A DNA stretch of 64,000 nt from Chrysomallon squamiferum (GCA_012295275.1 CM022678.1:1408686-1472685), one strand, 5' to 3'; counted from the first letter of the stretch, positions 13,967 to 25,120 are shown. The notes: generated by a model not told the origin, from the sequence alone. Made by a program: numbers and translations.

Positions 13967-14057
13967 CTGACTTCTCGTTTAAATGTCTGTGAGGCGTGTG
14001 AAGGGCAGAGAAATCCGTTTGGACTGTGAACACTGGGAGGTAACTCCTGATAACCAT
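13967..14057 (-). CDS. AGBL2/AGBL3: C-terminal exon (GYQELPPSVHSPNGFL)
   Basis: A 91-base exon (TTTGCAG acceptor, GTAAAT donor), phases 1 to 2. It encodes DGYQELPPSVHSPNGFLCPS and HASQTFKREV. Pro/Ser/His-rich, probably disordered. It is supported by exact phase fit on both sides and by a clear drop in AT content. Confidence 0.72.
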
Positions 14058-14654
14058 CTGCAAACATTAGTGAATATAAATAAAATAAATTAATAAAGCA
14101 AAATTTTGATAAATAAAATGATTAAACAAAGAAATAGAATAAAATAAAATGAAATGAAACAAAAATAAAATAAATAAATAAAAAAGAAAATATTATAATT
14201 AAATTTAAAAACAAATGTGAATAAATAAAAACTAAATAAATAATAAGTGATAATTTTATAAATAATAAAAGGTGAACAATATAGTATTGAAACAAAATAT
14301 ATAACATAATAATAAAAAATAAATAAATAAATAATTAAAAAATTAAATAATAAATAACCAAAAACGAATATAATTTTAAAAAAAACCAGAAGCTACAAAA
14401 TCGCAGTAAATATGCAATAAACAAATAAAAAAAAAACACAAAATAAAACAATTAAAAATATGCATAAGTAAATGTATGAATGACAATTTTTTTTTAACAG
14501 AACACTGATTCAGATCAAATTACTTTACGATATAAAAATAAGTTAAATTTAAAAATAACACTGCAAAATAAATCTCAGTTGATATAGTAATATTCACATT
14601 CAAACTTCAAAACTGTATTTAAATAGCAACTCAGGAAAGCGTTGCCGTTGTTAC

Positions 14655-14799
14655 CTCCGTGTGTGTAGCCGGTGCGGATGTTGATGCCGACGAGAGCCTG
14701 CGAAACGTTTGATGTTCCATCATGGAATGCCACCTGGAGACGACGGTTGAAATCCTCGGTCGTCAGAGATCGCTGAACCTGATTCTCCTGCAGAAACTG
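14655..14799 (-). CDS. AGBL2/AGBL3: C-terminal exon (GINIRTGYTHGG), NAGNAG acceptor
   Basis: A 145-base exon with a CAGCAG tandem acceptor, so one Gln may be optional. Its exit is in phase 1 at GGAG|GTAACA. It encodes QFLQENQVQRSLTTEDFNRR, LQVAFHDGTSNVSQALVGIN, IRTGYTHGG. It is GC-richer than the introns. No domain is recognised. The NIRTGYTHGG stretch looks conserved-like rather than disordered. Confidence 0.8.
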
Positions 14800-15199
14800 C
14801 TGAAAGCAAATTTTAAAACAATGAACAGAAAAGTGACGTAACTTAGCAAATATCAACTGAAGATGGCACTGTTGAGTATTTTCTCTTAAACTAGACTGGT
14901 ATTTTTTTAGCTGAATTTATGGTAAAATTATCAGAAAGACTGATATTTGGACAAGGGTTGAAGTTTCAGTCCTTTCCTCAGAGGTCTAAGTTTTCTGTAG
15001 ATTATGCCACTGGTACAGATACATTGTGAAAAGTAGAATATAAACACTGGATAGAGTTGTGTAGATATTAGTATCTTGTTCAAGTGTTTCTATTAGTATG
15101 TTTTGTGTATGTATTTATAAAACTTGCAGTACAATCAGATTAATTGAAAATAAATAAATATAAATTAATAATGATGTTGATGATGATAATGATCATGAC

Positions 15200-15231
<32 letters not shown>

Positions 15232-15494
15232 TAATAACAATAATAATGATATTATTAAACATAATAACAGTAATAATGATAATAATATTGACATCCGCAG
15301 TATAATAAATTGCAAAGATACTACTAGAAATACAGTCTGTTTATTGATTTGAAAAACTGAAATGTCCTTGGAAATTTTCTGAAAAATGAAAACAGCAAAA
15401 TGCTGATGAAGCATTATTTGTCAGTATTTCAGATGTACAAGTACAAGTGAACTAATTTGTAAATAATTTATTTATGAAAAGATAAAAAACTCAC

Positions 15495-15554
15495 ATAAAA
15501 TGCCAAATCTCTTTGTCTGTTCTCATCATGTTTCTTCTTCAGTTCTGCGAGACG
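15495..15554 (-). CDS. AGBL2/AGBL3: Short helical exon (RLAELKKKHDENRQRDLAFY)
   Basis: Exactly 20 codons between GATTTCAG and GTGAGT, phase 0 on both sides. Together with the preceding ERSRERQAM and following QFLQENQVQ it makes a continuous amphipathic charged helix of about 45 residues. The helix running across two introns supports both splice calls. Confidence 0.78.
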
Positions 15555-15674
15555 CTGAAATCACAGAGTGAGAAATTAGAGTTTTACAGCAAATTAAAAT
15601 AACCTGGAATAAACTGGATGAAGATTGCACTTTTAATTCATTTATTTTAAATAGTATAACAATAATAATAACAA

Positions 15675-15714
<40 letters not shown>

Positions 15715-15891
15715 CAAAAAGAAGAGAAATGAAATATATAGATATACATACAACTTTATTATATTATATCCCTGTAAGACATTAAGGTTCAAGCAAATAT
15801 ATTTTGGACCAATCATTAATAAAAAAAACAACAAACTAAAATAAACAAGAAATTATTATTATCAGAAGAAGAAAGAGTTGTCTTTTCTTAC

Positions 15892-16017
15892 CATGGCTTG
15901 TCTTTCCCTGCTTCTCTCTTCAGTAAAACATGGCATTCCTCCATTGCTTCTTCCCTCGTACTTGCTGATGAAATGTGGTTTCGTCGACATCTTCATGTAC
16001 TTGTCTAATGCACTAGC
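15892..16017 (-). CDS. AGBL2/AGBL3: C-terminal exon (ASALDKYMKMSTKPHF)
   Basis: A 42-codon exon, phase 0 at both ends (TTTCCCAG acceptor, GTAAGA donor). It encodes ASALDKYMKMSTKPHFISKY, EGRSNGGMPCFTEERSRERQ, AM. It is polar and basic, with no recognised domain. The only phase open through the exon is phase 0, which constrains its neighbours. It could belong to the same carboxypeptidase or start a separate short gene. Confidence 0.75.
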
Positions 16018-17489
16018 CTGGGAAACCAAAATAAAATATTTTAAACAAATAAATTTCCAACATATAAAGAAGAAGAATAATTATTAGTTTGCTCTTTGTT
16101 ATAATCACTTGTTAAATATTCAATTTATTTTCTATTTTTTTAACTTCTATACTTAATTGTTATAATATATATATATAAAAACAAAATTAAAACACAATGA
16201 TAATCAACTTATCAACTTTACAACATTGTTATTACAGTATAACACCTGGAATATAATATTTCAATTTGTTTAATTTTAAAATACATTTTTAAAAACATAG
16301 AAATAAAAAGTTAATAAAAAAATGTTAGCATTTTATATTTCATGAAAAAAATCTTCTGGTAATTTTTAAAATAATATTTACAGATTTTTTAAAAAAATTA
16401 AACAAAGTTTACATTTAAATTTGTGAATTTGGACAAAATAAATTTTAATGTCCATTAATATATAAAATGTCGAAGTTTTTTTTATTTAAGTAGTAATAGT
16501 AGATAATAAACATGTGTAGTGAAAGTAGCATTCTGTGTAATACTACTGGTAATACTACTACTAACAGTTAACAACAAACGTAAAAGAAATTCATCCAGTA
16601 CATTCTTTTCTGTACACAAAAATATATCTAAAACTGGTCTAATGAATACAGCAACATTTTACATACAAATAATGAACGGCAAATAAAAAATTAATTAAAT
16701 TAAAACAACAAATATAATTAACAGAACAATTTTAATTCAAAAATAAAAGTACAAAATAAATAATTATTTATGGATGCAAATGTATAAATAAAATTAAGTA
16801 CAAAAATACAAATGCAAAATATAAATAAAAGTATAAAATAAAGTAAATTTTTATTAAAATAAAATTTTAAATACAGAAAGTAAAATGACTAGAAGGAACA
16901 AAAATCTAGATATTCTAGAAAAAAAAGACATTTTATTTTAAAAACTTTAACAATAAATTATTCACCATTTCATGCTTTCTAAGTAGCAAACAGCCTAAAT
17001 GCATTTTGTATACTTCTAACTAATTATTTTATTTATCACTGTAAAAATAATCTTTGCTGATAATAAAGTATGGCAGTCCTAAAACAAGCACCACATTATT
17101 TTCTGCAAATAAAATAAACTTGACAAACTCAGTTTTCAATAAATTTTACATTCTCATGTCCAAAATGAAAAATAAAAGAAGAAAAATAGCAGCTAATATT
17201 CATCATTGTGTACTTATTATTTAATCATATAACTTTATTATCAACAAAGACTGGCAGCCAGTAACAAATTATAAATACAAGTGTACAAAATGAATGCAAG
17301 CTGTTTGTTTATGAACACATATATGTTTAACCGATATAAAATTAATTTTACAACAGTCCATTACTACAGTTTTACGTAAAAACCAAAAAATACGAGTTTT
17401 TAGGTTTGCTAAGTAATGTATGTAACAAACAACAAACTGTCTATACACAGAAATACACACAGCTCTTAAAACATTCTTTGAACTAACAT

Positions 17490-17760
17490 AGCAGGGTGGG
17501 GCTTAGCTGATCTAATTTATTGGGGTGGAGCAGGGGAGTATTCCATCCTAATATATGTGAGTGGGGTAGGGGGTTTTCTGCATCCTTACATATTTGGGGT
17601 ATGCAAGCAATCTAACATTTCAGGGTGTGTAAGGGGTGTACAGCAATCTAAAGTATGCAGTGGGGTAGGGGAAAAACAGCAATCTGATGTACAAGGGTGA
17701 GGCAGGGTCTGGGGGTAAAAGACAGTTATGTTTGAGGGTGGGGAATGAGCTAGGGTACAC
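17490..17760 (+). repeat. G-rich tandem array with clustered G-runs
   Basis: About seven units of 35-40 bases carry GGGGTAGGGG-like cores (for example GTGGGGTAGGGG) and AATCTAA-type spacers. The plus strand could form G-quadruplexes. The gene's pre-mRNA carries the C-rich complement. Confidence 0.7.
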
Positions 17761-17873
17761 ATCAAGTTATTGTTAGACTAAACAACAACAAGATTTAGAA
17801 AACAGTTAACTTACCAGATTTAACAAACAACTGATAACATGATGAATACAGATATGAAAACAGTTATATTTAC

Positions 17874-17902
17874 AAATGTTCTGAACAGACTGGGTAGAGG
17901 AG
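17874..17902 (-). CDS. AGBL2/AGBL3: Candidate microexon (PLPSLFRTF)
   Basis: A 29-base segment between GCAG and GTAAAT encodes PLPSLFRTF. It is the only segment I found that bridges the phase-1 exit at 18554 and the phase-0 entry at 16017. A longer version using an upstream AG would add YDIAA. The pyrimidine tract is poor, so this is a phase-driven guess. Confidence 0.3.
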
Positions 17903-18553
17903 CTGCAATGTCATATTCTTCGTCATCATTGTCATATTGTAATAATTATCATTTATAATCATTTCATTAGGTTTATATTTACTTTAATCAATGTCTCAAA
18001 ATAAATAAACTCTAATGCTTCCAAATTTGGGGATTTAATATTTATTTCTCAGTTTAAAACATAATTATCTCTCTTTATACAATGCAATAGAGTCACTTCC
18101 CTTACTATGATAAGACCAATCAAAGATTGTCAAACAGAAAGTTATTGTTCAATTCAAGAGATGCCTATTCTGCTTTTTCAAATTTGAAAATGGATATAAC
18201 TAAAAATTATAGCATTGTATTTTAATGTTGTATTTTCAGTAATGATAATGAGAATTATGATGATAATGATAGTAATGATGATAATGATAATGATATTTTT
18301 AATAATAATATATTAATAAAAATGATAATAATAATGATAATAATTTATTTATTATGAATCTTTAAGCATTATATTTCAACAATAAATAAATAAATAAACA
18401 AATAAATAAATAAATGAAATAAAAAAAAAAACAGAAAACAACCATCAACAATTCTTTTTTCTAAAAATGAATCAATTTGTAAAAAAAAAAAAAAACCAAA
18501 TCCCCCAAAAAGCGTCACAAAAAGTCAGTCAGTGTGAACTCAGCTTTACTAAC

Positions 18554-19012
18554 TATCAACATTTTTCACGGTGTTCTTAGCAGAACAACATCGCTGCACC
18601 AGCATCTTCCTTGAAGCAAACGACGACGTCGTGGACGGCCTCAGCCCAAAACTGAGGTGTGGTCGCGAGTTCCTCACCCTCCCATTTTCCACCAGCCACA
18701 TTCCTTGCTTCACGTCTGAGTCACGCTTCATCGGCTTGAACAAAACGTTCCTGTCGTCCAGTCTCATTTTGATAAAATCCGTCGTCGTCAACATTTTCGG
18801 ACTGCAACATCGGCCACCACGCTGCTGCTGTTTCTTCAGAATGTTGAGAGAGTCGAACATGAAGCCGGAGAGCCTCGGTTTCGGTTCCACGGCACGTACG
18901 GGACGACCTTCGGGTCCGGAAGGTCGCTGACGAACTGGGTGGGGGAGATGACAAGAGTTATCTTCTCCTGGGGGGGCGTCGGTTTGGTCCGGGGTGTGGA
19001 CACTGGGACACT
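18554..19012 (-). CDS. AGBL2/AGBL3: C-terminal exon with a probable one-base deletion
   Basis: The acceptor after a long pyrimidine tract (AACAAAAG|AGT) gives phase 0 as required. The first frame reads SVPVSTPRTKPTPPQEKITL, VISPTQFVSDLPDPKVVPYV and then degenerates. The next frame continues EPKPRLSGFMFDSLNILKKQ, LTTTDFIKMRLDDRNVLFKP, MWLVENGRVRNSRPHLSFGL. The switch falls near 18889-18893. One missing base (GTGCC.GTGG) would fuse the two. It ends either at the GTTAGT donor (18553-18548), phase 1, or at the overlapping TAG (18551-18549). Higher G+C supports coding. The product is not a recognised domain. Confidence 0.7.
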
Positions 19013-19202
19013 CTTTTGTTGGAGAGAAGGGAAAGGTGTTTGTTTTAGCCTCGAGTCTCTCCACATGCATTTAAAACAGTTTGTATTGTTGTTGTTATTA
19101 TTATTTTATTATTATTATTTTATTCTTTTATTTTTTTTATTATTATTAGATTTTATTAGTTGTTTTTTTGATATTTGGGGTTTATTTTATATACTTTTTT
19201 AA

Positions 19203-19243
<41 letters not shown>

Positions 19244-19259
19244 TACAAACAACAAAACA

Positions 19260-19317
<58 letters not shown>

Positions 19318-20253
19318 TATCTTATTAGTATATATATATTCCATGTTAATTAATTGAAACAGGAATACAATGGGGGAAAAAAATTTATAATATCTTTAAT
19401 CACAGTGCAGGAAATTAATTATTTAAACAAACAAACAAACAAACAATCAAACAAACAAATAAATAATTATCAGTAAAATAAATAATTTCATCCACATTTC
19501 AGAAACACACTTCAGTTTTACTTTGTAACAATAATCTGTAATACGAAGTTGTCCTCTGTAACGAGGTTACAGAACAAAAATATGCAAATTGTAAAGTATT
19601 AAAAATTAAGATTACAGTTTCTAAAATATATGATCTAATACTAAAAAAAAAAAAAAAAAAAATATAAAAAAATGTGAAATATTTAAAAGTATTATTATTT
19701 ACTTCTTAATTATATATAAAAATATGTGTATGTATAGATACATATGTACATACACACATACATACTTCTTATTATTTAAAAAAAATATAAAAATTAATTG
19801 TTACAGATGTCAAAATATCAGGTTTAAAATGCTTGAAGACTAGGATTATTTAAAATAAAGTTAAGTTAAAATTGATCGTTTTAATAAATCTTAAATAAAA
19901 CAATAAAAAAAATTCTCAAAAGAACATGACGTTTAATTGTGTCAGCGTCTTTCTATATTTTTAACAGAAACAGGTGATATTTTTTATATTTTTTTAATTT
20001 TTTGTTAGGATTATTTTTTATATATATATATATATATATCAAATTGAAACAATGTAGTAACACATAGTAACTCTTACCTTTGACCTATAGATGTGATTAG
20101 AAGAGTAGTTGACACTGGTTGCTATGGTTGCAGTGTGTGGGTTAGTGTCACTCACAAGTGCAGGCAGGGAATGCTAGGAAATTCAACCAATCACCTGTTA
20201 GTACTGTCAACTGCTCCGCCTCAGTATGTTAATGTGTTTAAATTTATTTTTAG

Positions 20254-20294
<41 letters not shown>

Positions 20295-21559
20295 TGTTAT
20301 TACTGTTATTGTTACTGTTATTGTTGTTATTATTATTATTATTATTATTATTGTTAAATTTTATTTTTTAAAAATTTAAAACATGATAGAAATTCATCAT
20401 TTTATTTATTTACCCATTTCATTGTTTTAAATTTTTTACTTAGAATAAACAATAAATTTTATTGCTTTCTGTTTAAATAATGTATTCATCATTTTCTTTA
20501 TTTACATTTTTAAGAATGAAAAATATTTTTCAATTTTGTCAGTTTAATAATTATTTGTTTATTTATTATTTTTAAATTATTTATTATTTATTTATCGTCA
20601 TTTCTTTTCTTAATTTGTTAGTTTAATTCAATAAATCTTTTTTAATATTATATTTTAATAAATTTTTCAAAAATATTTTCTGTTTCAATAAAGAATAACA
20701 ACATAACAAACTTTTGAAGACATTTGATGTTTTCATAAACAATTGTTTACTAATTTTAAATTTTTTTTTATTATTTTATATTTTTTTTTTATCAAATTTT
20801 TAAATGGATTTAATTTAGTTAATTTTAACCTCAAATTATTTAATTTACTCTATTTTATTTAATTAGTTATTATTTTTTATTATTTAAATCATGTTTGTAA
20901 ATTTTCTTTTTATTAAAATGAATTTACTTTAATTTCAAATTATTTCTTATGAAATGTATTTAGGCAGAATGTTAACAGAAAATTCATGCAAAATTAACAC
21001 AAATAACAAAACACTGTATATATGTGTGTTAGTCATAAAACACACACAGACACAAAACATATTAAAATGTGATGTGTTAGGGTAAGGTTGTGTTATGTGG
21101 ATATGGGAGGGAGGGGGTGTGTTATGTGGAGGTGGGGCAGGGTGTGTATTTACAGTCACACATGTGTTGTGATTTTACTTATTTGAATATTATTACAATT
21201 ACATATAAAAATATATATTTTTTTATGTCTGTAAGATAATAATAATAATAACAATAATAACAAATATAATAATAATAAAATAATAATAATAATAATCACA
21301 TAATAATAATAATAATAATAATAAAAATCATATAATAATAATAGCATAATAATAATAATAATAATAAATAAATAACAAATAATTTCAAAAAATAAAATAA
21401 AAATATAAAAATAATTATAACATTTATAAATAATTACTCTTTCATGTTGCTGTTAAGAGGAATTGAACCATGCTCCCACCAGATCCCAGACACAAGAAGA
21501 CGAGTGCGTGCTGTTAGTGTAAAAACATTGTGTGTGGACAAACAGACGGACGCACTTAC
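19013..21559. other. Intron DNA
   Basis: Contains (TA)n (19208-19300), (ATT)n (20256-20355), poly(A) and G-rich patches at 21.06-21.14 kb. A minus-strand B-box-like GGTTCAATTCC (21470-21460) hints at a retroposon scrap. No exon found. Confidence 0.6.
20118..20131. promoter_or_regulatory. One-mismatch X-box in an intron
   Basis: On the minus strand it reads GCAACCATAGCAAC, one base from the motif at 40294. It lies in a small non-repetitive island (20.08-20.23 kb) within the 19.0-21.6 kb intron. Confidence 0.25.
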
Positions 21560-21713
21560 AGACATCACCTTCTCTCTGTCTCGCTCCCTCTCGACTTTTT
21601 TTTCTGACGTTATCTTCTTGTCGTGGTCTCGCTGTTTCTTCGATTTTCTCTTCTTCTTCCTTTTTATTTCTGGTTTCATTTCTGGTTCTGATTCACTGTC
21701 ACTGTCACTGGAA
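21560..21713 (-). CDS. AGBL2/AGBL3: Acidic Ser/Asp run followed by Lys/Arg run
   Basis: A 154-base exon, entering with one base and ending in phase 0 at TCT|GTAAGT. It encodes SSDSDSDSESEPEMKPEIKR and KKKRKSKKQRDHDKKITSEK, KVERERDREKVMS. The Ser/Asp repeat is a classic casein-kinase-2 substrate pattern and the Lys/Arg block resembles a nuclear-localisation signal; vertebrate CCP2 has a similar Ser-rich then Lys-rich order after its catalytic domain. An earlier donor at 21568 is possible but weaker. Confidence 0.8.
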
Positions 21714-21891
21714 CTGTAATATAAAAAAATAAAATATATAATTAAAATAAACAAAACCCACATATAATTTAAAAAAAATCATAGAACAGTAGTCACAGAA
21801 AGAAAAAAAAACTTTCATATAAAACACAATAAAAACTTACTCAAATCACAGAGCCATTGTTGGAACAAGAAAAAAATAAAAACAGGCTTAC

Positions 21892-22189
21892 TCTGATTCT
21901 TCAATAGCTTCTCTGACGTTGAGTTCTGCGAGTACATTCATACATCTGTCCATTGTTTTCAGCGACACGTTGTCAATCAGCTGGTTGACCTCCTTCCTCG
22001 TCAGCGAAGGTCGTTTGTCGTCCAGCGACCTCGCAGGTTTGTTCCGGTTCTTCTCGTCCTTCTTCGTCCTCTGCTTTTCCTCCAGGTTCGAGTTTTCTTT
22101 CTCTTTGGCTAGAAGGTCAAGGACGGCCTCCGTCCACTTCTCAGCATCCTCCTGAATTGTCTCCGCCTCGGTCATTGTCAGTGAAGAAT
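21892..22189 (-). CDS. AGBL2/AGBL3: Charged helical linker exon
   Basis: A 298-base exon with a GTTTCAG acceptor and a GTAAGC donor, phases 1 to 2. It encodes acidic and basic runs (EDAEKWTEAVLDLLAKEKEN; EEKQRTKKDEKNRNKPARSL) and a more ordered part (RPSLTRKEVNQLIDNVSLKT, MDRCMNVLAELNVREAIEES). Heptad-like hydrophobics suggest a coiled coil or helical hairpin. Its G+C content is higher than that of the intron DNA. Function is not identifiable. Confidence 0.85.
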
Positions 22190-22620
22190 CTGAAACATTT
22201 AAATTTTTTATATTAAATTTAAATTAGATTTTTAGTTTTAAAAAAAATGTTCAGTTAAATAACACACAAACATACATACACACAGAGACATATATGCATT
22301 AAATTTTTACTTTAAATTAATATTTTTTAACTTAAATGCATCTATTAAATTATAAAATGTATTAAATTTTGTATGTGTGTATATATCTATATCTATTGCT
22401 ATGTATATGAAATATATATATTTATGTTATAAACAGAAAGATAGATATAGATATCTAAAAAAAAAAAAAAAAAAAAAAATTGTATTTGTATAAATCTTAT
22501 TATTTTTTGAACTGTCTGTTAGGCAGTTGATAATAAATAAGAATCTTAAATCATTTTAAAAACTAAAAATTACGAAAAAAACCCAACAACAAACAAATAA
22601 AACAAGGATTTTTCGTTCAC

Positions 22621-22745
22621 CTTTGTCTAAGTTGACTATTTCTGCGAAGTTTGGCAGTTTGATGTTTGGAGGTAGCAAGCCGCGTGACGCGAGAATCTGC
22701 TGAGTGACGACACGAGTCAGATCCAACACAACCTCCGTCTGTCGC
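22621..22745 (-). CDS. AGBL2/AGBL3: Post-catalytic exon (RQTEVVLDLTRVV)
   Basis: A 125-base exon (TTTCAG acceptor, GTGAAC donor), phases 2 to 1. It encodes RQTEVVLDLTRVVTQQILAS, RGLLPPNIKLPNFAEIVNLD, K. The composition is not low-complexity, and phases match both neighbours. I do not recognise a named domain. Its position just after the peptidase domain implies a helical linker, but that is inference. Confidence 0.85.
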
Positions 22746-22756
22746 CTGAAATACAC

Positions 22757-23130
22757 CACTCAAAGTTAAATACACCACTCAAATACTCAATTACTCAACA
22801 GTTAATACACCAGTTCACTCAAAGTTAAATACACCAGTTCATTCAAAGTTAAATACACCAGTTCACTCAAAATTAAATACACCAGTTCACTCAAACTCAA
22901 TTACTCAACAGTTAATACACCAGTTCACTCAAATACTCAACAGTTAAAACACCAGTTCACTCAGATACTCAACAGTTAACACAGTGTATATAACAGTTCA
23001 CTCAAAATTAAATACTAAATTACTCAACATTTAATACAGTGTATAACAATTTACTCAAAACTGAATAAAGTTTACTGAAAAATAAATTAAAACTAAATAC
23101 AATATATAACAATTTACTCAAAATTAAACA
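22757..23130 (+). repeat. Diverged minisatellite (CAGTTCACTCAAAGTTAAATA)
   Basis: Irregular units of about 24-40 bases containing TTCACTCAAA, TTAAATACACC and ACTCAACAGTTAA. It fills the intron between the 23383 and 22745 exons, next to a (TAA/TGA)n tract at 23217-23305. Confidence 0.7.
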
Positions 23131-23382
23131 CAATATCTAACAATTTCATCTAACTTAAAAACAGTCTGTATTATATTTAAAAACTTATACAATCTATAAC
23201 AATTAATACAAAATATGATAATAATAATGATGATGATGATGATGGTAATAATAATAATAATAATAATAACAACAACAAGAAGACAACAATAATAATAATA
23301 GTAATGTATAAAAGTTTTAGTGTGAATTATGATTTGGTGAGTAATAAAGCTGTTATTTTCACACTTGGTGTTGCTGACTCAC

Positions 23383-23481
23383 ACTTTGTTCTCCTGGAGG
23401 TGGTTGTAGTCGAGTACTGCCTGACACAGCGTGCTGCCCATGCTCACGAAGTCGTTGATGTTGAAGTGACGACAGTTTGAC
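23383..23481 (-). CDS. AGBL2/AGBL3: End of the peptidase domain ([11 protein letters not shown])
   Basis: A 99-base exon with a TTTTCAG acceptor and a GTGAGT donor. It encodes [20 protein letters not shown], then [13 protein letters not shown]. Homologues have THF...DL..MG...CD.LLDYCDP here, the C-terminal helix of the catalytic domain. The donor choice after AAAGT is fixed by phase: it completes a Val codon with the next exon. Immediately downstream in transcription is a short intron with a 24-base-class minisatellite. Confidence 0.92.
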
Positions 23482-23521
23482 CTGAAAACAGTTCAGTTGT
23501 GTTAAAACCGGTGATCTTTAA

Positions 23522-24103
23522 CAGTCTGTCTGTCTGTGTGTCTGTGTGTGTGTGTGTTTGTGTGTGTGTCTGTGTGCATGTGTGTGTGTGTCTGTGTGCA
23601 TGTGTGCCTGTGTGTGTGTGTGTCTGTGTGTGTGTGTGTCTGTCTGTGTGTGTGTCTGTCTGTGTGTGTGTCTGTCTGTGTGTGTGTGTCTGTATGTCTG
23701 TGTGTGTCTGTATGTCTGTGTGTGTGTGTGTGTGTGTCTGTGTGCATGTGTGCCTGTGTGTGTGTGTGTGTGTGTCTGTCTGTGTGTGTGTCTGTCTGTG
23801 CGTGAATGTGTCGGTGTGTGTCTCTGTGTGTGTGTGTGTGTGTCTGTTTGTCTGTCTGTGTGTGTGTGTCTGTGTGCACGTGTGCATGTGTGCCTGTGTG
23901 TGTGTGTGCGTCTTGTGTGTGTGTGTTTGTGTCTGTGTGTGTATGTCTGTGTCTGTGTCTGTGTGTGTGTCTGTGTGTGTCTGTGTGTGTCTGTGTGTGT
24001 GTGTCTATGTGTGTGTATGTCTGTGTCTGTGTCTCTGTCTGTGTGTGTGTCTGTGTGTGTCTGTGTGTGTGTATGTGTGTCTGTGTGTGTGTGTGTGTGT
24101 CTG
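23522..24103 (+). repeat. Long (TG)n / CTGTGTG array, about 580 bases
   Basis: TG dinucleotides interrupted by CTG and ATG units. It occupies nearly the whole intron between the 24125 and 23481 catalytic exons. Confidence 0.95.
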
Positions 24104-24124
24104 ACAGTTATAGATAAAACTCAC

Positions 24125-24270
24125 TGATCAATGATGGTTCCACTGAATGTAGCTTCCAGTGTGAAACTGTTCACTATTTTCAGCTGTCTCCACATGACAA
24201 CTCTCCCAGTCGACTCCTTGCACTTCCGAATGTAAAACTTACACGACTGAAACGAAAACTTCTCCGGTGC
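24125..24270 (-). CDS. AGBL2/AGBL3: Peptidase exon with catalytic Glu (TLEATF)
   Basis: A 146-base exon (TTTCAG acceptor, GTGAGT donor), entering in phase 0 and leaving in phase 2. It encodes APEKFSFQSCKFYIRKCKES, then [29 protein letters not shown]. It matches human CCP2/3 (PDKFSF..CKF..QK.KEGTGRVVMW..GI.NSFTMEATF.GS). The Glu of LEATF is the general base of M14 peptidases and is intact. The family's TLGNK loop after it is shortened to TIIDQ-SN. Confidence 0.95.
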
Positions 24271-24355
24271 CTGAAACAAACAACAAACATTTCTATAAGA
24301 TTTTACATCTTTAAAAATACTGAATATTCAGTGTGTGTGTGTGTATGTATATAGC

Positions 24356-24415
<60 letters not shown>

Positions 24416-24436
24416 CTCTCTCTGTCTCTCTCTTAC

Positions 24437-24593
24437 CTTCTGTGACATGAGCCAAGGGAAGAGCCTCTGCTGTGTGATGAAGGCTCTGGCCAAACCCACT
24501 TTGTTTTAAATATCCTGCTCGGATGTGTTGTTGCCGTAACATGAACGTGTTGTGTTTTCTGCTGTGTCCGTGTAGGTCACAGTACAACAGCAC
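24437..24593 (-). pseudogene. AGBL2/AGBL3: Peptidase exon with second zinc His (DLHGHS), disrupted by +1 and a stop
   Basis: Encodes VLLYCDLHGHSRKHNTFM, matching family sequence (ILYCDLHGHSRK...FMYG); the His of DLHGH is the third zinc ligand. Family members continue with YG, and TACGGC is present, but one extra T (24539) sits between ATG and TAC. In the restored frame it reads YGNNTSEQDI, then TAA (24508-24506), then NKVGLARAFITQQRLFPWLM. Exon length is 157; flanking phases require a multiple of three. Both edges are good splice sites. So the exon is recognisable but broken as written, either by assembly error or true inactivation. If real, the protein ends before its catalytic Glu. Confidence 0.9.
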
Positions 24594-24760
24594 CTGCAGT
24601 CAAACACCTTACTGTTATTACTGTTAAACATCAGTATTAGTAGTTTTGCTATTGTTGTCATTATTATTGTTAAATATTATTCTTGTTCTTCTTCTTATTA
24701 TTTGTATTTTCATCATTATCATCGTTATTATTATTATTGTTATTATTATTATTATTATTA

Positions 24761-24806
<46 letters not shown>

Positions 24807-25120
24807 TATTATTTCACAGTTAGTGGGGTTACACAAAATTGTTATTTCTCTCATTCTGTCACTGATGGATGAACAGAAGGATAAAGGATGGACAGATGGA
24901 TGAATGAAGAGACAAAAGTTTGGTGGAAGTACAGACAGATGAATGCAAGGATAGAAATTTGGAGGAACAGACAAAGGATAAAATGTTGAGGGAAGGAAGA
25001 AAATTATTATAAGCAAACAGACGGTCAGACCTATGAATAAGAAGAATTAGAAGAACACAACACAGACAATATACATAGAAAGAAGACTGACTGACTGATG
25101 ACCTTTGACCTGTGACCCAC

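Noticed and set aside
18571-18930. 119-codon plus-strand frame
   Set aside because: Shadow of the minus-strand C-terminal exon.
21455-21500. Possible tRNA gene (B-box-like GGTTCAATTCC, minus strand)
   Set aside because: No A-box at tRNA spacing and no cloverleaf stems.
23444-24127. Cys/Val-rich and His/Thr-rich open frames of 90-200 codons
   Set aside because: Translations of (TG)n/(CA)n; they overlap true catalytic exons on the minus strand.
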